From DASPTB01 sp035623615 (GTDB lineage Bacteria; Actinomycetota; UBA4738), in assembly GCA_035623615.1 (NCBI GenBank), contig DASPTB010000271.1:1-8501 (forward strand): a stretch of DNA of 8,501 nucleotides, given 5' to 3'. A program made the position numbers and the translations under genes. The notes under the pieces were generated by a model. That model was not told where the DNA came from, did no database searches, and saw nothing but the letters and a program-made list of their open reading frames with translations. Positions 1-5,465 of the stretch are shown in pieces (within the stretch, counting starts at the first letter, position 1; every line of letters begins with the position of its first letter).

Positions 1-2
1 AC

Positions 3-95
3 CCTGAGTTCGAGCAGAAGCTGAAGCGGTTCATGCGCCAGTCCGAGGAGCGGCAGGTGGACTTCCGGCGCGCGACCGAGAACAAGCGCAAATAG
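3..95 (+). CDS. C-terminal tail of a probable S1 RNA-binding domain protein (YabR-like), 5' truncated
   Basis: The frame beginning at base 3 is open from the window edge and gives 30 residues before TAG at 93-95; the other two forward frames stop almost at once. The tail is very charged and ends in ENKRK. Its pattern, FEQKLKRF followed by SEERQ and a run of Arg/Lys, resembles from memory the C-terminal extension of small S1-domain RNA-binding proteins such as Bacillus YabR, which lie just downstream of divIC/ftsB. That position fits the next gene, because ftsB/divIC, an S1 or DUF501 gene and ppx commonly sit together in Gram-positive genomes. The S1 fold itself lies outside the window, so the family call rests on a short tail plus context. 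It could instead be the end of another basic protein. The next gene's reading frame appears to begin at or inside this stop codon. Confidence 0.5.
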   Translation, partial: PEFEQKLKRFMRQSEERQVDFRRATENKRK

Positions 96-148
96 CCGGC
101 GCAACCGATCGCGCGGCCGTCGCCGCCCAGCTCGGGCGCGAGCCCACC

Positions 149-1588
149 GTGCCGTTCGTCGTCGTCGCTCGTTGCGCGGCAGGCCATCCTCTCGTCATCC
201 GCAACTGGCCCGTGGATGCCGACGGCCATCCCTTCCCCACTCTGTACTGGCTCACGTGCCCCGAGCATGTGCGCGCCGTCTCGCGTCTGGAGGCCGCGGG
301 CTGGATCGGCCGGCTGAACGGGGAGGCCGAGACCGACCCCGACCTGCGAACCATGCTGCGGCGCGCACACGAGTCGTGCGCGCGTGAGCGCGGAGGGCTC
401 GTCCCGGGTGCCGAGGCCGGCGGCGGCGTCGGAGGAACCGCGCGCGGGATCAAGTGCCTCCATGCGCACTACGCGTACTTCGTCGCGGGCGGCGCCGATC
501 CGATCGGCGCTTGGGTGGCCGAGCGCCTCGCGGAGGCAGGTCCCGTCCACTTCGAGCGTGCCGGCGGTCGCGTCGCGGCGATCGACCTGGGCACGAACTC
601 GATCCGTCTGCTCGTCGTCCGGTGGGCGGACGACCAGCTCACCGAGCTCGCCCGCGACATGGTGATCACGCGCCTCGGCCAGGGCGTCGATCGCACGAAG
701 CGCATCGATCCAACTGCGCTCACGCGGACGGTGAACGTCCTTCGCCGGTACTGCCGTCGCGCCCGCGCGCTGGGCGCCACTCGGATTCGACTCTCCGCGA
801 CGAGCGCGGTGCGCGACGCCGCCAATCGCGATGAGCTCGAACGCGCGGTGGTTCGCTTCACGGGGGAGCCGATGGAGGTCCTTCCCGGCGCACAGGAGGC
901 GAGGATCTCGTTCCTCGGTGCGACGCGCGATCTCCGAGACGATCCGCGGGCGGCGGGCGCCGCGTCGCCGTGGCTCGTGGTCGACATCGGGGGCGGCAGC
1001 ACCGAGTACGTCCTGGGCTCGGAACCCGACGCGGCCGACGCCGCGATCTCGATGGACATCGGGAGTGTCCGACTGACCGAGCGCTTCGTCCGCGCCGATC
1101 CGCCTGCGCCGGAGGAGCTCGCGGCGATGCAGCAAGAGATCGACCGGAGCCTGGAGGTGGTCGAGCAGGCGGTCGCTGTCGACCGCGCCGCCACCCTGGT
1201 CGCCGTCGCCGGCACGTCCACCACCGTGCAGGCGATCGTCTTGGCGCTTCCCGAGTACGACCCGGAACGCCTGCACCGCACGTGGCTCGGCCTGCCCGAC
1301 GCCGAGCGGGTCGCGGGGCTGCTGGCGGACATGACCACCGCGGAGCGGCGAGCGATTCCTTCGATGGCCCGCGGGCGCGAGGACGTCATCCCGGCAGGCG
1401 CCGCGATCCTCGTCGGGGTCATGCGTCGGTGGGGGTTCGACCGAGCCCTCGTCTCGGAGACGGATATCCTCGACGGCCTCGCCTGGCGTCTCGCGGCCGA
1501 CGCCGAGGCCGAGGCCGCCAAGGGATCTCCACAGGTCCGGCCGCCGAACCGGCCCGGTTCGCCGGACGAACGCAGTTCGACCGAGTAG
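149..1588 (+). CDS. DUF501 - Ppx/GppA phosphatase fusion protein
   Basis: From GTG at 149 this encodes 479 residues in two parts. Residues 1-130 match DUF501: HPFPTLYWLTCP (27-38), SRLEAAGWI (45-53), and GIKCLHAHYA (100-109), equivalent to the family's RVKCLH segment. Residues 141-450 are a complete Ppx/GppA exopolyphosphatase/guanosine pentaphosphatase of the ASKHA fold: first phosphate loop AIDLGTNSIRLLV (144-156), SATSAVRDAANRDE (216-229), second loop DIGGGSTE (279-286), AGTSTT (354-359), and the C-terminal PSMARGREDVIPAGAAIL. Such enzymes hydrolyse polyphosphate or the gamma phosphate of pppGpp in the cytoplasm; the sequence cannot separate these. About ten residues link the domains with no stop or frameshift. 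An in-frame GTG at 515 (codon 123) could start a separate Ppx. No Shine-Dalgarno precedes 149, and DUF501-like sequence (DRAAVAAQLGREP) continues upstream in frame from about 107, so the true start probably lies further 5'. The tail after 450 is low-complexity. The gene may be co-transcribed with the S1-like gene. Confidence 0.93.
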   Translation: MPFVVVARCAAGHPLVIRNWPVDADGHPFPTLYWLTCPEHVRAVSRLEAAGWIGRLNGEAETDPDLRTMLRRAHESCARERGGLVPGAEAGGGVGGTARGIKCLHAHYAYFVAGGADPIGAWVAERLAEAGPVHFERAGGRVAAIDLGTNSIRLLVVRWADDQLTELARDMVITRLGQGVDRTKRIDPTALTRTVNVLRRYCRRARALGATRIRLSATSAVRDAANRDELERAVVRFTGEPMEVLPGAQEARISFLGATRDLRDDPRAAGAASPWLVVDIGGGSTEYVLGSEPDAADAAISMDIGSVRLTERFVRADPPAPEELAAMQQEIDRSLEVVEQAVAVDRAATLVAVAGTSTTVQAIVLALPEYDPERLHRTWLGLPDAERVAGLLADMTTAERRAIPSMARGREDVIPAGAAILVGVMRRWGFDRALVSETDILDGLAWRLAADAEAEAAKGSPQVRPPNRPGSPDERSSTE

Positions 1589-1591
1589 GCT
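1586..1591 (+). promoter_or_regulatory. Possible -10 box (TAGGCT) before the PPIase gene
   Basis: TAGGCT overlaps the TAG stop of the Ppx fusion and lies 12 nt before the ATG at 1604. It fits the TAnnnT pattern that precedes leaderless or short-leader actinobacterial genes, and resembles the TAGACT boxes elsewhere in this window. A TTCGACCG element at 1576-1583 also recurs before the tRNA -10. There is no clear -35, and transcription from the upstream gene would equally serve the PPIase, so this is weak. Confidence 0.3.
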
Positions 1592-1603
1592 AGGCGACCC
1601 TCG

Positions 1604-2389
1604 ATGTCCAACAAGCGCACCAGAGAGAAGCAACTCCAGAAGCTCGCCGCGCAGCGCCGCGCGGTCCGAAAGCGCCATTCCCGTCAGCGCGGATCGGCGA
1701 TCGCACTGGTCGTGGTCGTCGCCCTGGTCGCCGGTGTCTTCCTCGTGAACCAGATCTTCTTCCACAAGAGCTCGACGCCCGCGAAGGCGGCGCAGTCGGC
1801 GAAGTGCTCGACCAAGGCTCCGCCCACCGCGGGTGAGAAGAAGAAGCTGTACAAGAAGCCGCAGCACGTCATCCAGGCCGGCAAGACCTACACGGCGGTC
1901 GTCGACACTTCGTGCGGCACGTTCGACATCCAGCTCGACCAGAAGCTCGCGCCGAAGACCGTGAACAGCATCGTGTTCCTTGCGCAGCAGCACTTCTTCG
2001 ACGGCCTGACGTTCCACCGGATCGCGCGCGACTTCGTCATCCAGGGCGGAGACCCCAAGGGGAATGGCACCGGGGGACCCGGCTACGAGACTCGCGACGT
2101 TCCACCGAAGGACGCGACGTATCCGATCGGGACCGTCGCGATGGCCAAGGGCGGGACCGAGCCTCCCGGAACGGCCGGGAGCCAGTTCTTCGTCGTCACG
2201 AGCAGCACGGCCAACCAGTCGCTGGCGCCAGCGGGCACAGGTCCGCAGTATGCCATCATCGGACACGTGACCTCGGGCATGGATGCCGTGAACGCCATCG
2301 CGGCCCTGAAGATCGCGGGCCCCCACCCTACCGACGGACCGCCGGCGCAGAAGGTCTACATCAACTCGATGACGATCAAGGAATCCTGA
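1604..2389 (+). CDS. Membrane-anchored cyclophilin-type peptidyl-prolyl cis-trans isomerase
   Basis: The protein has 261 residues. Residues 1-30 form a strongly basic cytoplasmic segment (KRTREKQLQKLAAQRRA onwards), 31-52 are a single hydrophobic helix, and 53-90 are a Lys/Pro-rich linker. The cyclophilin domain follows at about 94-260: FHRIARDFVIQGGDP (137-151), NGTGGPGYE, MAKGG (180-184), GSQFFVVTS (192-200) and YAIIGHVTSGMDAVN (216-230). FHR holds the Arg expected for catalysis, and QGG and QFF line the proline pocket; the usual cyclophilin Trp near residue 215 is replaced by Tyr. The topology places the isomerase outside the membrane, where it would help fold secreted proteins. Cys68 and Cys104 are the only cysteines and could pair in the oxidising exterior. 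The start is 15 nt after the Ppx stop with little Shine-Dalgarno sequence, and the basic N-terminus is typical of actinobacterial homologues. The role is inferred from the family. Confidence 0.95.
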   Translation: MSNKRTREKQLQKLAAQRRAVRKRHSRQRGSAIALVVVVALVAGVFLVNQIFFHKSSTPAKAAQSAKCSTKAPPTAGEKKKLYKKPQHVIQAGKTYTAVVDTSCGTFDIQLDQKLAPKTVNSIVFLAQQHFFDGLTFHRIARDFVIQGGDPKGNGTGGPGYETRDVPPKDATYPIGTVAMAKGGTEPPGTAGSQFFVVTSSTANQSLAPAGTGPQYAIIGHVTSGMDAVNAIAALKIAGPHPTDGPPAQKVYINSMTIKES

Positions 2390-2417
2390 GCGAGCCGCGG
2401 GGATCTCAAGGCGGGGC

Positions 2418-2434
2418 GCCGGTCTGAGGCCGGC
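2418..2434. terminator. Weak GC hairpin downstream of the PPIase gene
   Basis: GCCGG (2418-2422) and CCGGC (2430-2434) can form a five-bp stem with a seven-base loop, 28 nt after the PPIase stop. There is no following U-run. It could take part in ending the plus-strand transcript, but short GC stems are common in DNA of this composition. Confidence 0.2.
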
Positions 2435-2449
2435 CACACGCGGGAAATC

Positions 2450-2466
2450 GGTAAAGCGGCTTTACC
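2450..2466. terminator. Palindrome GGTAAAGC-G-GCTTTACC at a convergent gene junction
   Basis: Two perfect 8-base arms flank one central base. As RNA it would form a six-bp stem with a five-base loop on either strand. It lies between the convergent PPIase and lipoprotein genes and contains the lipoprotein stop codon (2462-2464, read TAA on the minus strand). On the minus strand it is followed by GATTTC, a very short T-run; on the plus strand there is none. Position suggests a bidirectional terminator, but the low GC of the arms and the missing T-tract also allow an operator-like protein site. Confidence 0.4.
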
Positions 2467-3382
2467 AATCGACGGACGCGTCCGACCCCTGGATGCCGTC
2501 GACGACCTCGTGCATGCCCGACCCGTCCGCGTTCCCGACCCACACCGACAGGGTCGACACCGCACCTCCGCTCACGCGTACCACGGCCAGACGCGAACCG
2601 TCGGACGACCAGTCCGCGGCGACGATGTCGGGCCACGTGAGCAGCGGCCGCGCGTCGTCGCCCTTCGGACTGATCGTCCAGAGCTCGCTCATCAGATGCT
2701 TCTTCTTCCGCACGCCGCGGACGAACAGGATGGTCTTGCCGTTCGGCGCCCACTTCGGGTTGGATGCCGTCCCGTAGTGCGTGAGCCGCTGGAGTCCGCT
2801 GCCGTTCGCCTGGATCACGTAGATGTCGTTCTCGTCGGTCGACAGGCAGTCGCCCGAGACACAGGACAACTGCAGCCCCTGGAAGGCGATCGTGTTCTTG
2901 GGTCCCCAGTCGAGCGAGAAGGGCGCGAGCGTCTCCGGAATCGAGAGCCGTGTCGGACGGGCCTTTGCCACCGACGTGACGAAGATGTCCTCGCCGTTCG
3001 CGTACGCGATCTCCCGTCCGTTGTCGCTCCACGTCGGCATGCCGATCTCCTGGCCGCGCACGAGGTCGCGGCCCCCCGTGCCCGCGGCGCCGGCGATGAC
3101 GACGCCGGCGCTCCCGTAGGCGATCTTCTTGTGGCTCGGCGACCACGACCCGTACCCCGACTGGAAGTCGGTGAGGCCCTGCGTCACGATCGCCATCCGT
3201 CCCGAGTCGGGGTCGATCAGGTAGACGGCATCCGCCGGAACGGACACGAGGATGGACCGTCTGGCGTCGGGACTGCCCCCAGGCGTCGGGCCGCCGATGG
3301 CGCTCAGGCTGCCGCACGCGGTCAGCGAAACGGCCGCGACAGCTGCGAGCGAAACGGTGAACCTGACCCTGGCGCGATGCAT
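2462..3382 (-). CDS. Secreted lipoprotein with TolB/PD40-type beta-propeller repeats
   Basis: The protein has 306 residues. A lipoprotein signal peptide covers 1-22: basic MHRARVR, a hydrophobic stretch, and lipobox LTAC with the lipidated Cys at 23. The mature part is about 280 residues of WSPDG-like (PD40/TolB) repeats: GSWSPSHKKIAYG (78-90), PTWSDNGREIAYANGEDI (116-133), PKWAPNGKTILFVRG (209-223) and ADWSSDGSRLAVVR (256-269), with a less regular blade near LDWGPKNTIAF (157-167). Such propellers lie outside the membrane and usually bind ligands or partners; no catalytic motif is visible. DIYVIQANGSGLQRLT (186-201) is a classic TolB-like blade strand. Cys174 and Cys179 flank a small loop and may form a disulfide. 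The chain stops at ...SVDW, exactly at the Trp of what would be another WSPDG motif, so the last blade may be closed by N-terminal strands. The start is fixed by the signal peptide. Its substrate or partner is unknown. Confidence 0.9.
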   Translation of the reverse strand: MHRARVRFTVSLAAVAAVSLTACGSLSAIGGPTPGGSPDARRSILVSVPADAVYLIDPDSGRMAIVTQGLTDFQSGYGSWSPSHKKIAYGSAGVVIAGAAGTGGRDLVRGQEIGMPTWSDNGREIAYANGEDIFVTSVAKARPTRLSIPETLAPFSLDWGPKNTIAFQGLQLSCVSGDCLSTDENDIYVIQANGSGLQRLTHYGTASNPKWAPNGKTILFVRGVRKKKHLMSELWTISPKGDDARPLLTWPDIVAADWSSDGSRLAVVRVSGGAVSTLSVWVGNADGSGMHEVVDGIQGSDASVDW

Positions 3383-3398
3383 CGGTGCTCTGCGGCGG

Positions 3399-3404
3399 AG
3401 TCTA
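3399..3404 (-). promoter_or_regulatory. -10 box (TAGACT) of the lipoprotein gene
   Basis: On the minus strand TAGACT lies 16 nt before the lipoprotein ATG (3382), predicting a leader of about 7-10 nt with no Shine-Dalgarno. The identical hexamer precedes the divergent tRNA gene and the glycosyltransferase gene. No good -35 is visible at the normal spacing. Confidence 0.5.
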
Positions 3405-3413
3405 CCTCCGCGA

Positions 3414-3468
3414 CGGACGAAACGGGCTCATGGTGCAGATGCCGCTCGGGCCGAGCGTGTTTCGACCG
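3414..3468. repeat. Imperfect inverted repeat between the divergent lipoprotein and tRNA promoters
   Basis: CGGACGAAAC (3414-3423) and GTTTCGACCG (3459-3468) are inverted copies matching at 9 of 10 bases, 35 nt apart. Each arm lies just upstream of one of two divergent TAGACT boxes, 9 nt from the lipoprotein box and 4 nt from the tRNA box. The arms could be binding sites for a shared regulator or unusual upstream promoter elements; the unequal spacing argues against a plain -35 role. Confidence 0.35.
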
Positions 3469-3472
3469 GCGG

Positions 3473-3478
3473 TAGACT
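3473..3478 (+). promoter_or_regulatory. -10 box (TAGACT) of the tRNA-Leu gene
   Basis: TAGACT ends 10 nt before the first base of the tRNA, so transcription would begin about 3-4 nt upstream of the mature 5' end. The position before a gene whose ends are certain makes this the best-anchored promoter in the window. The -35 region is not recognisable. Confidence 0.6.
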
Positions 3479-3488
3479 CGGGCCGGTC

Positions 3489-3572
3489 GCCCGGGTGTCG
3501 GAACTGGCAGACGATGTGGCCTTAAAAGCCACGGCGCGCGAGCGCGTGTGGGTTCGAATCCCACCCCGGGCA
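3489..3572 (+). tRNA. tRNA-Leu (anticodon UAA)
   Basis: The 84 bases fold as a class II tRNA. The acceptor stem pairs GCCCGGG (3489-3495) with CCCGGGC (3565-3571), with discriminator A at 3572. The D arm carries GTC...GAC around GGAACTGGCA. The anticodon stem GTGGC/GCCAC (3516-3520/3528-3532) encloses CTTAAAA, giving anticodon TAA at 3523-3525, which reads UUA and, by wobble, UUG codons. A long GC-rich variable arm (3533-3547) is the Leu/Ser hallmark. The T arm is GTGGG-TTCGAAT-CCCAC (3548-3564). CCA is not encoded (CAC follows the discriminator), so it must be added afterwards. In DNA this GC-rich UUA codons should be rare, so this is a low-demand isoacceptor. No integrase or repeated tRNA 3' end marks it as an active attachment site here. 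Confidence 0.97.
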
Positions 3573-3675
3573 CACCTCTACGTCCGCATGCGCGCCGTCC
3601 GCCGGCACGAACGCCGCGCTGCGGCCGCCGGACTCTGGGGACGCGGGCTACCTCGTTCTCGAATCCGGTCGTTGC

Positions 3676-3681
3676 TAGAAT
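3676..3681 (+). promoter_or_regulatory. Possible -10 box (TAGAAT) of the sulfatase-like gene
   Basis: TAGAAT lies 104 nt after the tRNA end and 18 nt before an in-frame ATG (3700), or 87 nt before the preferred GTG (3769). It differs by one base from the TAGACT boxes of neighbouring genes. No clear -35 was found. The gap from 3573 to this box shows only a five-bp GC stem (3613-3625) that is too weak to call a tRNA terminator. Confidence 0.4.
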
Positions 3682-3751
3682 GCGGCCCGCACCAAGGCCA
3701 TGGGGCGGTCGATCGGGATCCGCAGGAGATTCGGTCCTGCGCGGCCCGCCC

Positions 3752-3760
3752 GGAGAGAGG
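3752..3760 (+). promoter_or_regulatory. Ribosome binding site (GGAGAGAGG) that decides the sulfatase-like start
   Basis: This purine-rich sequence is the strongest Shine-Dalgarno match before any gene in the window. It lies 8 nt ahead of GTG 3769, in frame with the sulfatase-like gene, and favours that codon over ATG 3700, which has only AAGG placed very close to it. Confidence 0.55.
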
Positions 3761-3768
3761 TAGCGGCG

Positions 3769-5403
3769 GTGGGGTCGGAGGACGCTGCGGAGAGGGGATC
3801 ATCCCCTGAGCCCGGCTCGGGAACGCGGGGGCGGCGCCTCGTCCTGCATCCGATGCTGTTCGCGATCTTCCCCATCCTGTTCCTCTGGGCCCACAACCTG
3901 GATCAGGGCGTCGACTTCGACGAGGTGGTCGGCCCGCTCGCCCTGTCGTTGACTGTGGCGGCCGCTCTCTGGGCGTTCGGCACCTGGCTGCTGCACGACG
4001 CCCGAAGGGCCGGGCTGATCGTGTCCATCCTCGCGCTGATGTTCTTCTCGTTCGGCTACGTGAACGAGAGCGTCGGCAACGAGTCGGGCTTGAGCACGGC
4101 GCTCCTGCTCGCAGGCTGGATCCTCCTCACCGTCATCGCCGTCGCGATCGTCGTTTCCGGCCGCGGCTGGATCTCGGGAGCGACGACGGGGTTCAACGTC
4201 GCCGGCGTCGTGTTGGTGGGGCTGAACGTGTTCACCATCGCCTGGGCCGCGATCGCTCCCGGAGCGAGCAACCCGACGTTCCTGGCCCAGGGCGCCCCGA
4301 CGCTGCCCCCGGCCCTCGCGTCGACACCGCCCGCCCACCGGCCCGACGTCTACTACATCATCTTCGACGAGTACGGAGGAACCAGGACGCTGCGCGACTT
4401 CTTCAACTACGACGACGAGCCGCTCATGCGATGGCTCCGAAGCAAAGGGTTCGTCGTTCCGGCGGAGAGCGCGACGAACTATCCGAGGACCGAGCTCTCC
4501 GTCGCCTCGTCGATGAACCTGCGCTACCTCGACTTCCTCACCCGCAAGGTCGGGACGAACACCGGCGACGAGGCACCCATCACCAGCCTCCTCGAGCACT
4601 CGCAGATCGGCACCATCATGAAGTCCCTGGGCTACGACTACATCCACGTTGGGTCGTGGTTCAACCAGACGAGGACGGCGGCCAACGCCGACGTCAACCT
4701 CCAGGCCCGCGGGAACTCCGACTTCTCGAGCCTGTTGCTTCAGCAGACGGCCGTCACGCAGGCGTCCGGGAACCGCCTGCGGGTGGAGGACTACCGCGAC
4801 ACGCTGTACCAGCTGTGGGCCATCCGGCACCTGGAGCAGTACCGCGGGCCGCGTTTCGTGTTCGTTCACTTCATCTGCCCGCACGGTCCCGTGGTGTTCC
4901 AGCGCGACGGGAGCTACGCGACCAAGGCGGAGCTCAGCGCGGAGGGCCGAGCGACGGCGTTCATCAACCAGCACTTCTTCATCGATCAGCAGATCCGCAA
5001 GATCGTGACGTACCTGCAGGACCGGCCCGCCGCGGAACAGCCGGTCATCGTCTTCCAGGCGGACGAGGGTCCGTACCCGGGAGAGCCCACCACCTGGCCC
5101 GCCGTCCCCAACCCGGACCAGCTCGAGATGAAGTTCGACATCCTGAACGCCTACTACCTGCCCGGCGTCTCCAAGAGTGTCGTCTGGCCCACCATCACCC
5201 CGGTGAACACCTTCCGGATGATCCTGGACGCGTACTTCCACGCGAACCTTCCGCGACTCCCCGATCGCGAGTACACGTTCGCGAACGTGCAGCACCACCT
5301 GTACGAGTTCCACGACGTGACGACCCTGGTGCACAACGCGATCTGGGGCCGCCCGGAGGAGCCGCGGCCGATCCCGTCGGGGGTGTGGGACGACGACTCC
5401 TGA
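3769..5403 (+). CDS. Membrane protein with sulfatase/LTA-synthase-like (alkaline phosphatase superfamily) domain
   Basis: From GTG 3769 the protein has 544 residues; ATG 3700 would add 23 non-conserved residues. In the numbering from 3769, five hydrophobic helices lie at about 29-43, 54-74, 82-97, 109-129 and 143-163. A Pro-rich linker follows, then a domain predicted outside the membrane at about 190-530. Superfamily landmarks are PDVYYIIFDEYGG (192-204, metal-ligand Asp), NYPRTELSVASSMN (237-250, nucleophile region with Thr/Ser), VHFICPHGP (366-374) and FQADEGPYPGE (429-439). The Cys-x-Pro-x-Arg motif of true sulfatases is absent, so formylglycine-dependent sulfatase activity is unlikely. 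Phosphoglycerol- or phosphoethanolamine-transferase-like or phosphatase activity is more plausible, but the substrate is unknown. The usual DHG motif reads DEG. TPVNTFRMILDAYF near the C-terminus is typical of this family. A glycosyltransferase follows after 62 bp on the same strand, suggesting a joint envelope-polymer role. Confidence 0.88.
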   Translation: MGSEDAAERGSSPEPGSGTRGRRLVLHPMLFAIFPILFLWAHNLDQGVDFDEVVGPLALSLTVAAALWAFGTWLLHDARRAGLIVSILALMFFSFGYVNESVGNESGLSTALLLAGWILLTVIAVAIVVSGRGWISGATTGFNVAGVVLVGLNVFTIAWAAIAPGASNPTFLAQGAPTLPPALASTPPAHRPDVYYIIFDEYGGTRTLRDFFNYDDEPLMRWLRSKGFVVPAESATNYPRTELSVASSMNLRYLDFLTRKVGTNTGDEAPITSLLEHSQIGTIMKSLGYDYIHVGSWFNQTRTAANADVNLQARGNSDFSSLLLQQTAVTQASGNRLRVEDYRDTLYQLWAIRHLEQYRGPRFVFVHFICPHGPVVFQRDGSYATKAELSAEGRATAFINQHFFIDQQIRKIVTYLQDRPAAEQPVIVFQADEGPYPGEPTTWPAVPNPDQLEMKFDILNAYYLPGVSKSVVWPTITPVNTFRMILDAYFHANLPRLPDREYTFANVQHHLYEFHDVTTLVHNAIWGRPEEPRPIPSGVWDDDS

Positions 5404-5452
5404 CGCGTCGCCTCCCGGCTCGCTCGCAGGACAGCGCCGGATGCGCCGGCCG

Positions 5453-5458
5453 TAGACT
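5453..5458 (+). promoter_or_regulatory. -10 box (TAGACT) giving a predicted leaderless glycosyltransferase mRNA
   Basis: TAGACT ends exactly 7 nt before ATG 5466. A transcript starting at the normal distance from the -10 would begin at or next to the A of the ATG, and no Shine-Dalgarno is present. Upstream lies a direct repeat of GCGCCGG (5434-5440 and 5443-5449) where a spacer would be; the -35 is not recognisable. Confidence 0.6.
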
Positions 5459-5465
5459 TGGCCGA

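Noticed and set aside
469..1620. Minus-strand open frame opposite the Ppx fusion
   Set aside because: Ser/Arg/Ala-rich translation typical of the reverse complement of GC-rich coding DNA; the plus strand holds all Ppx motifs.
2406..3475. Further open frames on both strands overlapping the lipoprotein gene
   Set aside because: They lack domain signatures and have Arg/Pro-biased composition, while the 2462-3382 minus frame has a perfect lipobox and PD40 repeats.
3613..3625. GCCGC-GCT-GCGGC hairpin as a tRNA terminator
   Set aside because: Only five base pairs with a three-base loop and no T-tract; such stems arise often by chance at this GC content.
3489..3700. tRNA-Leu as an integration site of a genomic island
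   Set aside because: No integrase, no repeated tRNA 3' segment and no composition shift were seen; the following genes look like ordinary chromosomal envelope genes.
3799..5334. Long minus-strand open frame opposite the sulfatase-like gene
   Set aside because: A GC-rich shadow frame with Arg/Val/Asp/Gly-biased composition and no motif; the plus strand encodes a recognisable protein.
4431..5465. Open frame continuous with the glycosyltransferase running about 1 kb upstream through the sulfatase-like gene
   Set aside because: The translation is Arg/Pro/Gly-rich with no family motif and lies out of frame with a clearly real protein. The GT domain begins only after 5466, where a promoter and ATG are found.
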